Positions 25,813-33,300 of a DNA stretch of 64,000 bases are shown here, piece after piece. Position 1 is the stretch's first letter, and each line of letters begins with the position of its first letter. The notes below the pieces were generated by a model. The model worked only from the letters and a program-made list of their open reading frames with translations. It made no database searches and was not told where the DNA came from. This DNA is from Cognatiyoonia koreensis (lineage in GTDB: Bacteria > Pseudomonadota > Alphaproteobacteria > Rhodobacterales > Rhodobacteraceae). The DNA is taken from assembly GCF_900109295.1 (NCBI RefSeq), contig NZ_FOIZ01000002.1:1109809-1173808 (forward strand), in the 5' to 3' direction. Position numbers and translations under genes: made by a program.

Positions 25813-25834
25813 GATGTTTCGCGCGCGAAACATC
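25813..25834. repeat. Perfect 22-bp palindrome between convergent genes
   Basis: GATGTTTCGCG (25813-25823) is followed immediately by its exact reverse complement CGCGAAACATC. It lies between the ends of the convergent quinone oxidoreductase and nucleoside hydrolase genes. It has no U-run. TGTTTC...GAAACA resembles a ParB parS site but with six instead of four central bases. Confidence 0.6.
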
Positions 25835-25845
25835 GGTACGCAGGC

Positions 25846-26745
25846 TTAACGTCCGAAATCAAAGATCGTGGCCTTGGCCAGATCGACGGCCCAGCCGCCT
25901 TCTACATCCATTGCAACCTTGCAGACTGGACGGGACGGATCAGCGATGGTCGCCCCCTTCTCATCGACGAACAGACCCGTTTCGATGAATGTGAACCGTT
26001 CGGGATAGACGCACGCCAGTACGGCAGTTGAATCATGCATCGCGCAGCCGTCGTGCTTGCCCACGGACTCGTAAAACCGCAGGTAATAGTGGGAAATCTC
26101 GTCAATGAACTGCCCCACCGCAGAGGCTTGCGCCATCTGCGCGAAATCATCAGCTGTCAGCAACGTCTGGTGCGTCGCATTCAACCCGACCATGACCAGA
26201 TCGAAACCCGCCGCAAAGACGGCGTTCGCAGCCGCAATATCGTGAAATATATTCGCTTCTGCTTCGGGCGTGATGTTGCCGGGGATGTCATACGCCCCGC
26301 CCATGATGACAAGCTGTTTGACGTTGGTTGCAAAATGCGGATCCAGCTTGATCGCGTCTGCAATATTGGTCAGCGGGCCAATCGCACAGACAACCAGCGC
26401 GCCGGGATGGGCTGCGGCGTTGCGCACCAGAAATGCTGCCGCACTTTCATGCGCATTCTGGCCAATCTGCGGGATGTCCAGCAAATCGCCCAGACCTTCG
26501 GTCCCGTGAACATTGGCCGAGGGCTGATAAGTTGTCGCGCCCCACGGCAGGGCGGCACCTTCCGCAACGGGCAGATCGGCCCCCAGCAGGTCCAGAATAT
26601 AGCGCGCATTGCGACTGGATTGATGGACAAACGTATTGCCGAAAACAGTGGTCAGCCCCAGCAATTCGATCTCTGGCAAGGCGTGGGCCAGCGCAATGGC
26701 CAGCGCGTCGTCAATCCCCGGATCGGTGTCGATAATCATTTTCAT
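25846..26745 (-). CDS. Nucleoside hydrolase (inosine-uridine-preferring family)
   Basis: This 299-residue enzyme starts [20 protein letters not shown], the calcium-binding aspartate motif of nucleoside hydrolases. It continues with [68 protein letters not shown] and a C-terminal MHDSTAVLA. It cleaves the N-glycosidic bond of ribonucleosides, releasing ribose and base for salvage. The longer frame from 26826 adds an unrelated leader inside rnhA. The true ATG at 26745 overlaps the rnhA stop by 4 bp. Confidence 0.95.
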   Translation of the reverse strand: MKMIIDTDPGIDDALAIALAHALPEIELLGLTTVFGNTFVHQSSRNARYILDLLGADLPVAEGAALPWGATTYQPSANVHGTEGLGDLLDIPQIGQNAHESAAAFLVRNAAAHPGALVVCAIGPLTNIADAIKLDPHFATNVKQLVIMGGAYDIPGNITPEAEANIFHDIAAANAVFAAGFDLVMVGLNATHQTLLTADDFAQMAQASAVGQFIDEISHYYLRFYESVGKHDGCAMHDSTAVLACVYPERFTFIETGLFVDEKGATIADPSRPVCKVAMDVEGGWAVDLAKATIFDFGR

Positions 26746-27194
26746 GGCTTGAAAGGCTCCATGCCTGCGCGTGCCAGCGCATCTGCCCGTTCGTTCTCGG
26801 GATGGCCCGCATGGCCCTTGACCCATTCCCAGGTGACGTCATGGCGCACGGTCGCCGCGTCAAGGCGTTTCCACAGCTCTTCGTTCTTCACAGGCTTCTT
26901 GTTGGCGGTTTTCCAGCCCTTTTTCTTCCAGCCGTGGATCCACTTGGTGATCCCATCCTTCACATAGGCGCTGTCTGTCACGATGGTCAGCTTGGACGGT
27001 GTCGCCAGCGTTTCCAACGCGTTGATCGCGGCAAGCAGTTCCATGCGGTTGTTGGTCGTCTCGGCCTCGCCGCCGGACAACTCGCGTTCCTTCAGAATGG
27101 TATCGCCATCCTTGGCAACCAGCAGGGCACCCCAGCCGCCGGGGCCGGGATTGCCGGAACAGGCACCGTCCGTATAGGCAAGCAATTCAGGCAA
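26742..27194 (-). CDS. rnhA: Ribonuclease HI
   Basis: This 150-residue enzyme degrades the RNA strand of RNA-DNA hybrids. The catalytic carboxylates are visible in [31 protein letters not shown] and [15 protein letters not shown], and the loop motif is [19 protein letters not shown]. The start is a TTG at 27194, which gives the family-typical N terminus (L/M)PELLAYTDG; the longer frame from 27239 runs into the methyltransferase gene. The start overlaps the upstream methyltransferase stop by 8 bp and the stop overlaps the nucleoside hydrolase start by 4 bp. Confidence 0.96.
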   Translation of the reverse strand: MPELLAYTDGACSGNPGPGGWGALLVAKDGDTILKERELSGGEAETTNNRMELLAAINALETLATPSKLTIVTDSAYVKDGITKWIHGWKKKGWKTANKKPVKNEELWKRLDAATVRHDVTWEWVKGHAGHPENERADALARAGMEPFKP

Positions 27195-27783
27195 TCTTGC
27201 GTCCCCGCATCGCAATCCAGGGGGCGATGACGCCGTCACAGCCGCGCGACTCCCCTCGGTCTGATCCGATCACATCGAAACCGGCATCCTTGAACAGATC
27301 ACGCAGCTCGTCTTCAGTGACATAGGTATATCGCCGGTCAATCCGGTCGCGCGCCTCACCCGTGCCGGTTTTCATCGCAACATGGATGATCCCGTCTGAT
27401 CGCAGCGCATGTGCCAGCGCGGCAAGATGGCGCGGCAAGGCATCGCGCGGCGCGTGCAAAAGCGAAAAATTGGCCCAGACCCCGTCATAGCGATCCACCA
27501 TATCGATCTGATCAAAGGTCATCTGCCGCGCATTGATCGCGTTCTTGGAATTGGCCAATTCCACCATGCCAAGCGATGCATCCACCGGATCAGGATGAAA
27601 TCCCGCCTCTCGCATCTTGACCGAAGCCAACGCCGGGCCGCACCCGACGTCCAGCACATCCGCACCTTTGGGCAACAGGTCCATAAACGCCTGCAGTTGC
27701 GCATCGGGCTTGGGTTCAAAGAACGCATTTGCGTATTCGTCGGCCTTTGCGTCGTAAAACGCGATTGTTCGTTTATCGACCAT
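27187..27783 (-). CDS. Class I SAM-dependent methyltransferase
   Basis: This 198-residue protein has a standard SAM-binding core. Motif I is [17 protein letters not shown], with an acidic residue at the end of strand 2 ([13 protein letters not shown]), then [19 protein letters not shown] as motif post-II/III. It continues with a helical part and [19 protein letters not shown]. No substrate domain is attached, so the target is unknown. The ATG at 27783 overlaps the DUF3429 stop codon; the longer frame continues antisense to real protein sequence. It is part of the minus-strand run DUF3429-methyltransferase-rnhA-nucleoside hydrolase. Confidence 0.92.
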   Translation of the reverse strand: MVDKRTIAFYDAKADEYANAFFEPKPDAQLQAFMDLLPKGADVLDVGCGPALASVKMREAGFHPDPVDASLGMVELANSKNAINARQMTFDQIDMVDRYDGVWANFSLLHAPRDALPRHLAALAHALRSDGIIHVAMKTGTGEARDRIDRRYTYVTEDELRDLFKDAGFDVIGSDRGESRGCDGVIAPWIAMRGRKIA

Positions 27784-28226
27784 CAGATGACGACCGGCAG
27801 GAATGACACCACGACGAAGGCGGTAATGATCACCCGTAACTTGAACCACCAAGGCGGTGTCATGCCCAAGTTCCAGAAATGCCAGTCCAGCATCAAGACC
27901 GCCAGAAAGCCGACGATCAGATTGGTGGCAGCCGCCGTCGGGCCGGACCCGGTCATGAAAAACCCCCACAGGGCAGGAAGAACAGACAAGGCGTAGCCCA
28001 CTGCATAATCCGCTTTGGCCGCAAAGCCCCAAAGCACGCCCGACATGAACGACAGAATGATGACACCGTAAAAGAACAGCACCGACGCGCCGACAAAACG
28101 CGCACCAAGCAGCGACGCGACAGGGCTGCCAATCTCGGGCCGCAAATAGGTCAGACCACCCCACAGAAATGGGATCGCCCCGGCAAGGGCCAGCAGAAAG
28201 GGGGTGCGGGGAATGCCGACGAACAT
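27783..28226 (-). CDS. DUF3429 family membrane protein
   Basis: This 147-residue protein has about five hydrophobic segments: PFLLALAGAIPFLWGGLTYL, VGASVLFFYGVIILSFMSGV with LWGFAA, YALSVLPALWGFFM, AAATNLIVGFLAVLMLDW and the terminal LRVIITAFVVVSFLPVVI. The FMSGVLWGFA stretch fits DUF3429 (TMEM69-like). Function unknown. It is the first gene of the run leading to rnhA, and its stop overlaps the methyltransferase start. Confidence 0.88.
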   Translation of the reverse strand: MFVGIPRTPFLLALAGAIPFLWGGLTYLRPEIGSPVASLLGARFVGASVLFFYGVIILSFMSGVLWGFAAKADYAVGYALSVLPALWGFFMTGSGPTAAATNLIVGFLAVLMLDWHFWNLGMTPPWWFKLRVIITAFVVVSFLPVVI

Positions 28227-28294
28227 AGGTCGCTCTTGTTGGGATCAGGTGTGCGGCAGGAAGCTAACATGCGCGCACAGATGTGCAATCCCGC

Positions 28295-28945
28295 TTAGAC
28301 GATCAATCCGATCTGGCGTGCACCAGAGAGCAGGTCAGGTGCGATTGTGTGGCCAAGCGCGCGCAGCGCCGCAGAAGGCGAGACAAGGTCAGGGATCTGT
28401 ACGGTCGCAAGTCCCGCCGCATGGGCCGCACGCACGCCGTTCTCGCTGTCTTCAAAGGCTGCACAACGGGCCGGTGCGATGCCCAGCGCCGCGACCGCTT
28501 TGTGATAGATATCGGGTGCCGGCTTGCTGTTCTGGACCTGATCACCACCGATCAGCGTCTCAAAATGATGGTCAATCCCCGCTTCGGACAGGTGTTTCCA
28601 TGCCTTGGCCGTGTTCGAACTGGTGGCAATGGCAAAGGGCGTGTTTTGTGCGGCAAGTTTTGCGAGCAGATCTTGCACGCCCGGTTTGACGGGGATGCCG
28701 CTTGCGATCGCCTCCGCGCTGGTCTCGGCCCAGTGGGCCTCGAATGTTGTCAACGGAAGCGCACCATCAAGTCCGGCTTCAAGGATCGTGCGCCCGTGCC
28801 GGTTGTTTGTGCCAACCATGCGCAGGAAAAGCGCATCATCCTCGGGCAATTCCAACGTCCGCCGCGTGGCGCGATACGCTTCGAAATAAAGCCGCTCGCT
28901 GTCCAGCAAAAGCCCGTCCATGTCAAAGACGACGCCCTGAATCAC
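28295..28945 (-). CDS. HAD-superfamily phosphatase (beta-phosphoglucomutase/phosphoglycolate phosphatase-like)
   Basis: This 216-residue protein has the HAD motifs in order. Motif I is VVFDMDGLLLDSERLY, with the nucleophile and acid aspartates. Motif II is FAIATSSNTAKAW, and motif III with IV is SKPAPDIYHKAV followed by CAAFEDSENGVRAAHAAGL. The cap inserted after motif I (about 18-85) is the helical C1 type. The DGLLLDSE form is shared by beta-PGM, Gph and YcjU-like enzymes, so the substrate is a small phosphorylated metabolite not identified from sequence. Its start overlaps the stop of the DUF1905 gene by 4 bp. Confidence 0.92.
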   Translation of the reverse strand: MIQGVVFDMDGLLLDSERLYFEAYRATRRTLELPEDDALFLRMVGTNNRHGRTILEAGLDGALPLTTFEAHWAETSAEAIASGIPVKPGVQDLLAKLAAQNTPFAIATSSNTAKAWKHLSEAGIDHHFETLIGGDQVQNSKPAPDIYHKAVAALGIAPARCAAFEDSENGVRAAHAAGLATVQIPDLVSPSAALRALGHTIAPDLLSGARQIGLIV

Positions 28946-29400
28946 GGGCCAAGTTCCTTGATCAGCGCGGCGATCCGCTTCTTGCGCGTTTCGGCCCGCT
29001 TTGCTGCCTGGATCTGGTGAAGAAGTCCGCGTTGCCTACCGGGAGTTAGTGCATTCCAAAGATCGGTTTTCCCAGCTGCGCGCAAGGCTTGTGCCACGTC
29101 AGCGGGGGTTTCCACGTCGTTGGGATCTGCTTTGCGAAGGCGGACTTCGACGTCTTCACCGGGCGTGATGTCGCATTCCTTCAGCAGGGTCTTGCCCGCG
29201 TAAAGAAACGTCTGGTCAATCACCGGCGCTTTGGTCAGGGCCAGATTGATCGGGTGGTCGTTGATCTCGCCTTCGACCCGTTTTGCCCCTTGTTTGCCAA
29301 GCTCTTGCATGACCTCATCTGGCAGTGGCAAGACGGTGTAGGTACTGTCGCCCCACGCCATCGGAACAACCTTGCCGATGAAGCTGATGTAGTTGGACAT
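28942..29400 (-). CDS. DUF1905 plus YdeI/OmpD-associated (OmdA) domain protein
   Basis: This is a 152-residue protein. The N-terminal part at about 4-95 is a DUF1905-like beta barrel (FIGKVVPMAWGDSTYTVLPL, then GAKRVEGEINDHPINLAL, then FLYAGKTLLKECDITPGEDV). The C-terminal part at about 100-152 is the YdeI/OmdA helical motif (LWNALTPGRQRGLLHQI followed by KRAETRKKRI). YdeI in enterobacteria is linked to polymyxin or bacteriocin protection, but that is not transferable here. It sits between ispH (6 bp away) and the HAD phosphatase. Confidence 0.88.
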   Translation of the reverse strand: MSNYISFIGKVVPMAWGDSTYTVLPLPDEVMQELGKQGAKRVEGEINDHPINLALTKAPVIDQTFLYAGKTLLKECDITPGEDVEVRLRKADPNDVETPADVAQALRAAGKTDLWNALTPGRQRGLLHQIQAAKRAETRKKRIAALIKELGP

Positions 29401-29406
29401 GCTTGT

Positions 29407-30357
29407 CTACGCCGGCTCTCGTAGCACGCGGGGCACTTTGAATTCGACGTTTTCGACGGCGGTTTCGACCATCTCGACCGTGACGTCAAAGCGCTCTTTG
29501 AAGGCGTCGATCACTTCATTGATCAGCACCTCGGGGGCAGAGGCCCCTGCCGTGATTCCCATGGAATTGATCCCGTCAAGCGCGCGCCAGTCGATGTCGC
29601 TCGCCCGTTGTACCAGTTGGCTGTAGGCGCAGCCAGCCTTGGCCCCGACTTCGACAAGCCGTTTGGAGTTTGACGAATTCGGCGCGCCGACCACCAGCAT
29701 CGCCTCGCACTTCGGGGCCATGGCCTTGACCGCCTCCTGGCGGTTTGTGGTGGCATAGCAGATATCTTCTTTATGTGGCCCGACAATGGCAGGAAAACGG
29801 GTGTGAAGCGCTTGCACGATGTCGATCGTGTCATCAACCGAAAGCGTGGTTTGCGTCACGAACGCCAGTTTGTTCGGGTCACGCGGCGAAACACTTGCCA
29901 CGTCCGCGACAGTTTCCACCAACAGCACCTCGCCCTCTGGCAACTGCCCCATGGTGCCGATGGTTTCAGGGTGGCCGGCATGGCCGATCATGATCATCTG
30001 AAGGCCATTGTCATGGTGGCGCTGGGCTTCGATATGCACCTTGGACACCAGCGGACAGGTCGCATCAACATAAATCATCTCGCGCTTGGCGGCAGCGGCC
30101 GGGACAGCTTTCGGCACGCCATGCGCAGAAAAGATGACGGGGCGGTCATCGGGGCATTCATCGAGCTCTTCGACAAAGACCGCGCCCTTGTCGCGCAGGC
30201 TGTCGACGACAAATTTGTTATGCACGATCTCATGACGGACAAAGACAGGCGCGCCCCATTTTTCGAGCGCCATCTCGACAATCTTGATGGCGCGATCCAC
30301 GCCCGCGCAAAACCCACGCGGGGCAGCAAGGTAAAGGGTCAGGGGTAGCTTTGTCAT
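29407..30357 (-). CDS. ispH: 4-hydroxy-3-methylbut-2-enyl diphosphate reductase
   Basis: This 316-residue iron-sulfur enzyme performs the last step of the MEP isoprenoid pathway, reducing HMBPP to IPP and DMAPP. The three cluster cysteines are in [27 protein letters not shown] and [14 protein letters not shown]. Also present are [25 protein letters not shown] and the substrate-loop Ser/Asn motif [13 protein letters not shown]. The ATG at 30357 has GGAGAATGTG upstream and gives the family N terminus; the longer frame from 30516 has no homology-like start. It precedes the DUF1905 and HAD genes in one minus-strand run. Confidence 0.97.
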   Translation of the reverse strand: MTKLPLTLYLAAPRGFCAGVDRAIKIVEMALEKWGAPVFVRHEIVHNKFVVDSLRDKGAVFVEELDECPDDRPVIFSAHGVPKAVPAAAAKREMIYVDATCPLVSKVHIEAQRHHDNGLQMIMIGHAGHPETIGTMGQLPEGEVLLVETVADVASVSPRDPNKLAFVTQTTLSVDDTIDIVQALHTRFPAIVGPHKEDICYATTNRQEAVKAMAPKCEAMLVVGAPNSSNSKRLVEVGAKAGCAYSQLVQRASDIDWRALDGINSMGITAGASAPEVLINEVIDAFKERFDVTVEMVETAVENVEFKVPRVLREPA

Positions 30358-30406
30358 CACATTCTCCGGTCTGGACGCTAGAGGTAAGGCTTTCACGAAG
30401 TGAGGT

Positions 30407-30541
30407 CTAGGGCCTGTCCCAAGATGGCTTTGACCAAGAAGCGGTGGTTGACGATCCTGTGCCGACACAGTGAATGGCCTCGGCGCGGTCGGCGGTGAAA
30501 AACTGTGGGTAAACATAAGGGGGACCGCAGGCGATGCCCAT
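30407..30541 (-). CDS. Possible small ORF (44 aa) coupled to the LuxR gene
   Basis: An ATG overlaps the luxR stop codon in a TAATG junction, and the frame stays open for 44 codons to a TAG at 30407. The product starts [20 protein letters not shown] and has no recognisable domain, membrane segment or LuxI residues. The TAATG coupling is the only support; the remaining 183-bp gap between luxR and ispH shows nothing else. It may be chance. Confidence 0.25.
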   Translation of the reverse strand: MGIACGPPYVYPQFFTADRAEAIHCVGTGSSTTASWSKPSWDRP

Positions 30542-31281
30542 TATCCAGCTTGTCGCATCACCAGATTGGCGGCTTCGACGCGATTTTGAACGCCCAGCTT
30601 GCGATATGCTGATTTCGTGTATTCGGCGACCGTATTGGGCGAAATCCCGCAAAGCCGCGCACATTCCTTGCGACTGATGCCTTGCGCCACAAGATAGATC
30701 ACCTCTTTCTCGCGCGGCGACAACACATCAAGATTTGGCTGGTCCGGCGCGACGAGAAGATCACGGAAATCACCGGCGACGGAAAGGCCCTCGCGGGTCA
30801 ATTCTTCGATCCGGCGGTGGACCAAGAGGCAGAAAAAGCGGAACTCCTCGGCGCGGGGCATGATGGTTTTCTCGAACGTTTCACAATCCATGCGCGTGCC
30901 GATGTTAAAACCGCCGTAGCGGTTTGATCCTTGCAAACGCATGGGAATGCCAATTCCCGTTTGAAAACCGGTGTCTGCGGCAGCACGGATAAACGCTTTC
31001 GCCTCGTTGGGGAGGTATTCATAGCTTGGCAGATAAGCCGGACCGGTGCGGGTGATGTCATAGCTTTTGCAACAGTGGGCAAGGAACGGGTCATCCGCAG
31101 AGCACACGTCGGCAAATATTTGGGGGATATTGGTCAGAACGAAGGGGTCGGTCTTCTGCGAACTGACGGTGTTATAGATCGCGAAGGCGGCCCCCTCATT
31201 TGCCAGTGCGGCAAGTGTCTGGTTCCAAAGCACGTCGATCGAGTCGAGCTGTTCCAGTTCGCTAGCACGTTCAGAAAGCAT
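30541..31281 (-). CDS. LuxR-family regulator with autoinducer-binding-like domain (solo)
   Basis: This is a 246-residue protein. An autoinducer-binding-like domain at about 10-165 (VCSADDPFLAHCCKSYDITR, then GFQTGIGIPMRLQG) is followed by a LuxR helix-turn-helix at about 182-240 (LSPREKEVIYLVAQGISRKE, then GISPNTVAEYTKSAYRKLGV). The DP pair expected in AHL receptors is present in DDPFL, but the usual neighbouring Trp/Tyr ligand residues are not obvious, so the ligand may not be a standard acyl-homoserine lactone. No luxI synthase gene is in the window, making this a solo or orphan receptor. A 20-bp dyad (31294-31313) lies 13 bp before its start codon. Confidence 0.9.
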   Translation of the reverse strand: MLSERASELEQLDSIDVLWNQTLAALANEGAAFAIYNTVSSQKTDPFVLTNIPQIFADVCSADDPFLAHCCKSYDITRTGPAYLPSYEYLPNEAKAFIRAAADTGFQTGIGIPMRLQGSNRYGGFNIGTRMDCETFEKTIMPRAEEFRFFCLLVHRRIEELTREGLSVAGDFRDLLVAPDQPNLDVLSPREKEVIYLVAQGISRKECARLCGISPNTVAEYTKSAYRKLGVQNRVEAANLVMRQAG

Positions 31282-31293
31282 GATCGTCTACTG

Positions 31294-31313
31294 ATCCCCC
31301 CAAAGGTGGGGAT
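31294..31313. promoter_or_regulatory. 20-bp dyad upstream of luxR, lux-box-like
   Basis: ATCCCC (31294-31299) and GGGGAT (31308-31313) form an inverted repeat around CCAAAGGT. Total length is 20 bp, the size of a lux box, and it lies 13 bp before the start of the LuxR solo. The sequence does not match the classical lux-box consensus; autoregulation is inferred from size and place. Confidence 0.4.
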
Positions 31314-31400
31314 ACGCATTATCTTTTGAAATTGCTAGGTTATTTGCGTGAGTGAGCCGCTTTGACGCGGGCAATTTTTATTGGTTCTTCTTTAAGGTTT

Positions 31401-31424
31401 GGTCGCGTCCGATTGGACGCGACC
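31401..31424 (-). terminator. Hairpin after the NYN gene (possible terminator)
   Basis: GGTCGCGTCC (31401-31410) and GGACGCGACC (31415-31424) form a perfect 10-bp stem with a GATT loop. It lies 8 bp beyond the stop of the minus-strand NYN gene. On the minus strand it is followed by AAACC and not Ts, so it is a weak intrinsic terminator or an mRNA end-stabilising hairpin. Confidence 0.5.
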
Positions 31425-31431
31425 TATTTGT

Positions 31432-32007
31432 TCAGGACTCTGTCGTTGCCAGTTCGTCGTTCTGATCATCACGCGGTTCGCGCGGTGGGCGGCCGACGAC
31501 GTCACGCAATTCATCCAATTCGATGAAATTATCGCACTGACGGCGCAATTCGTCCGCAATCATGGGCGGCTGGCTGCGGATCGTCGACACAACAGACACG
31601 CGCACGCCTTTGCGTTGTAGCGATTCGACCAGTGGGCGGAAATCGCCATCGCCCGAAAAAAGAACGATGTGATCGACATAGGGCGCAAGTTCCATGGCAT
31701 CGACAGTCAGTTCGATATCCATGTTCCCCTTCACCTTCCGGCGGCCCATGCTGTCGGTGTATTCCTTGGCGGGCTTTGTCACCATGGTAAAGCCGTTGTA
31801 GTGCAGCCAATCAACCAACGGGCGGATCGGCGAATATTCGTCATTTTCCAGCAAGGCGGTATAGTAGAATGCACGTAACATTTTTCCGCGCCGCATGAAT
31901 TCTGCGCGCAGTAACTTATAGTCGATGTCAAACCCCAGCGATTTAGCGGCGGCGTACAGGTTTGATCCATCAATGAAGAGCGCCAATCGCTCGTCACGAT
32001 AAAACAT
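31432..32007 (-). CDS. NYN domain protein (LabA/PIN-like nuclease fold)
   Basis: This 191-residue protein has a NYN/PIN-like fold. The first acidic position is in RLALFIDGSNLYAAAKSLG, followed by KVKGNMDIELTVDAMELA with the central aspartates and VLFSGDGDFRPLVESLQRKG with the last acidic pair. NYN proteins are predicted RNases; LabA is a cyanobacterial relative. The ATG at 32007 has GGAAGGA upstream; an earlier frame start at 32082 only adds an unsupported leader. It is divergent from folK, 96 bp away. The C-terminal tail (PREPRDDQNDELATTES) is acidic and probably disordered. Confidence 0.92.
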   Translation of the reverse strand: MFYRDERLALFIDGSNLYAAAKSLGFDIDYKLLRAEFMRRGKMLRAFYYTALLENDEYSPIRPLVDWLHYNGFTMVTKPAKEYTDSMGRRKVKGNMDIELTVDAMELAPYVDHIVLFSGDGDFRPLVESLQRKGVRVSVVSTIRSQPPMIADELRRQCDNFIELDELRDVVGRPPREPRDDQNDELATTES

Positions 32008-32103
32008 AAATAGTCCTTCCGATGTGCGCCTTGGAGGTGTTCGTGAGTGTGTGAGTGGTATAATATATGCCAAAGCGTGCATCTATTTTAAGGCTTTTGG
32101 AAC

Positions 32104-32694
32104 TTGAAACAAGCCCAGCGTCGTAACGGAACCGGCCGGAAATCGCTGATTTCCACTGGAAGTAACGAAAATTCAGTTTGGGGTGACCCTGCGGAAACTG
32201 TACTTAAGGCAAGGCTCTCATTGGAAAATCGCCTAAAGACCGACGTCGTGATGAGTCGTCTTTACACCACACCTGCTTTTCCTGCGGGATCCGGTCCCGA
32301 TTTCGTGAATGCCGTCTTTTCCCTGACCACAGATATCGGTCCAGAGACCCTTTTGACCATCCTGCACGAGATCGAGTCAGAGGCAGGTCGCGTGCGTGAA
32401 AAGCGGTGGGGACCACGAACGCTTGATCTGGACCTGCTCGCCTATGGCGACCTGATCCTCCCCGATCTTGACGTCTGGACGGACTGGCATGATCTGCCGC
32501 CGGAACAGCAGACCGAAGTCGCGCCTGATCGGTTGGTATTGCCCCACCCACGCATGCAGGACCGCGCGTTTGTCCTTGTTCCTTTGGCGGATGTTGCGCC
32601 GACATGGGTGCATCCGGTCCTTGATCTTGGCGTGGACGATCTGCTTGACGCATGTCTGGGCGAAGATTTGGCGTCTATCGTGCCATTGACCTAG
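32104..32694 (+). CDS. folK: 2-amino-4-hydroxy-6-hydroxymethyldihydropteridine diphosphokinase
   Basis: This folate-pathway enzyme transfers pyrophosphate from ATP to the pterin alcohol. Evidence includes LISTGSNENSVWGDPAETV (GSN start), SRLYTTPAFPAGSGPDFVNA (the Y-x-T-P-A and pterin-binding part), and EAGRVREKRWGPRTLDLDLL (the R-W-G-P-R-x-x-D-x-D signature). VLPHPRMQDRAFVLVPLADV follows. At 196 residues the protein is family length. The start is a TTG at 32104 because no ATG or GTG fits upstream of the GSN motif; AAGG lies before it. It is divergent from the NYN gene. Confidence 0.95.
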   Translation: MKQAQRRNGTGRKSLISTGSNENSVWGDPAETVLKARLSLENRLKTDVVMSRLYTTPAFPAGSGPDFVNAVFSLTTDIGPETLLTILHEIESEAGRVREKRWGPRTLDLDLLAYGDLILPDLDVWTDWHDLPPEQQTEVAPDRLVLPHPRMQDRAFVLVPLADVAPTWVHPVLDLGVDDLLDACLGEDLASIVPLT

Positions 32695-32927
32695 ACGCTC
32701 GCGCGGCACGGCCTGCAAGGTTCGGCGCGGTGTGCCTGTCTTCCGGCGGTGGGGACGCAGCGTGAATGAAAGGCCGAAACCACGGCTGACATCGGTGCAA
32801 TCATTGGCATGGTGGCGCTGCAATAGCGCGCAAACAATGAAAGAACACCGCGAATCGCCTTGTCAATTCGCGAGCCCTGTCTTATGTGCTGTGCTTCTGA
32901 TCCAGCCTAGCCCTAGGAGCATACCCC
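32695..32927 (+). other. Gene-free leader of rpoZ with a hairpin
   Basis: This 233-bp gap has no supported ORF or tRNA. It contains a 7-bp stem CGCGAAT (32849-32855)/ATTCGCG (32866-32872) with a 10-nt loop, and it presumably holds the rpoZ promoter. A small RNA here cannot be excluded. Nothing else is recognised. Confidence 0.35.
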
Positions 32928-33281
32928 ATGGCCCGCGTCACAGTTGAAGATTGCGTCGACAAAGTTCCCAACCGTTTCGAGTTGGTGATGCTTGCCGCAC
33001 ACCGCGCCCGTGAAATCTCTGCCGGCGCGCCGATCACCGTCAATCGCGACAACGACAAGAACCCCGTCGTGTCGCTGCGCGAGATTGCAGAAGAAACCCA
33101 GCAGGCCGACGATCTGCGCGAGCGCATGATCGAAGCCAACCAGACCCAGATCGAGGTTGATGAGCCGGAAGAGGACAGCATGTCCCTGTTGATGGGCGCT
33201 GAGCAGGACAAACCCGTCGAAGACGACATGTCCGAAGAGAAACTGTTGCGCGCTCTGATGGAAGCTCAGGGACAGCGCTAA
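32928..33281 (+). CDS. rpoZ: DNA-directed RNA polymerase omega subunit
   Basis: This 117-residue protein has the omega signature [20 protein letters not shown], then [20 protein letters not shown] and [10 protein letters not shown]. It assists assembly of RNA polymerase and contributes to the ppGpp site. The acidic C-terminal tail is the longer alphaproteobacterial form. rsh follows after 19 bp, the common rpoZ-spoT order, which places a ppGpp-responsive subunit next to the enzyme that makes ppGpp. Confidence 0.98.
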   Translation: MARVTVEDCVDKVPNRFELVMLAAHRAREISAGAPITVNRDNDKNPVVSLREIAEETQQADDLRERMIEANQTQIEVDEPEEDSMSLLMGAEQDKPVEDDMSEEKLLRALMEAQGQR

Positions 33282-33300
33282 CCCCAAGTTACGGACCAGC

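Noticed and set aside
25813..25834. A ParB parS site
   Set aside because: Canonical parS is TGTTTCACGTGAAACA with four central bases. This palindrome has six, so it is listed only as an unexplained palindrome.
30407..30541. Remnant of a luxI synthase next to the LuxR solo
   Set aside because: None of the LuxI N-terminal Arg/Phe/Trp or Asp/Glu signature residues appear in any frame of this gap.
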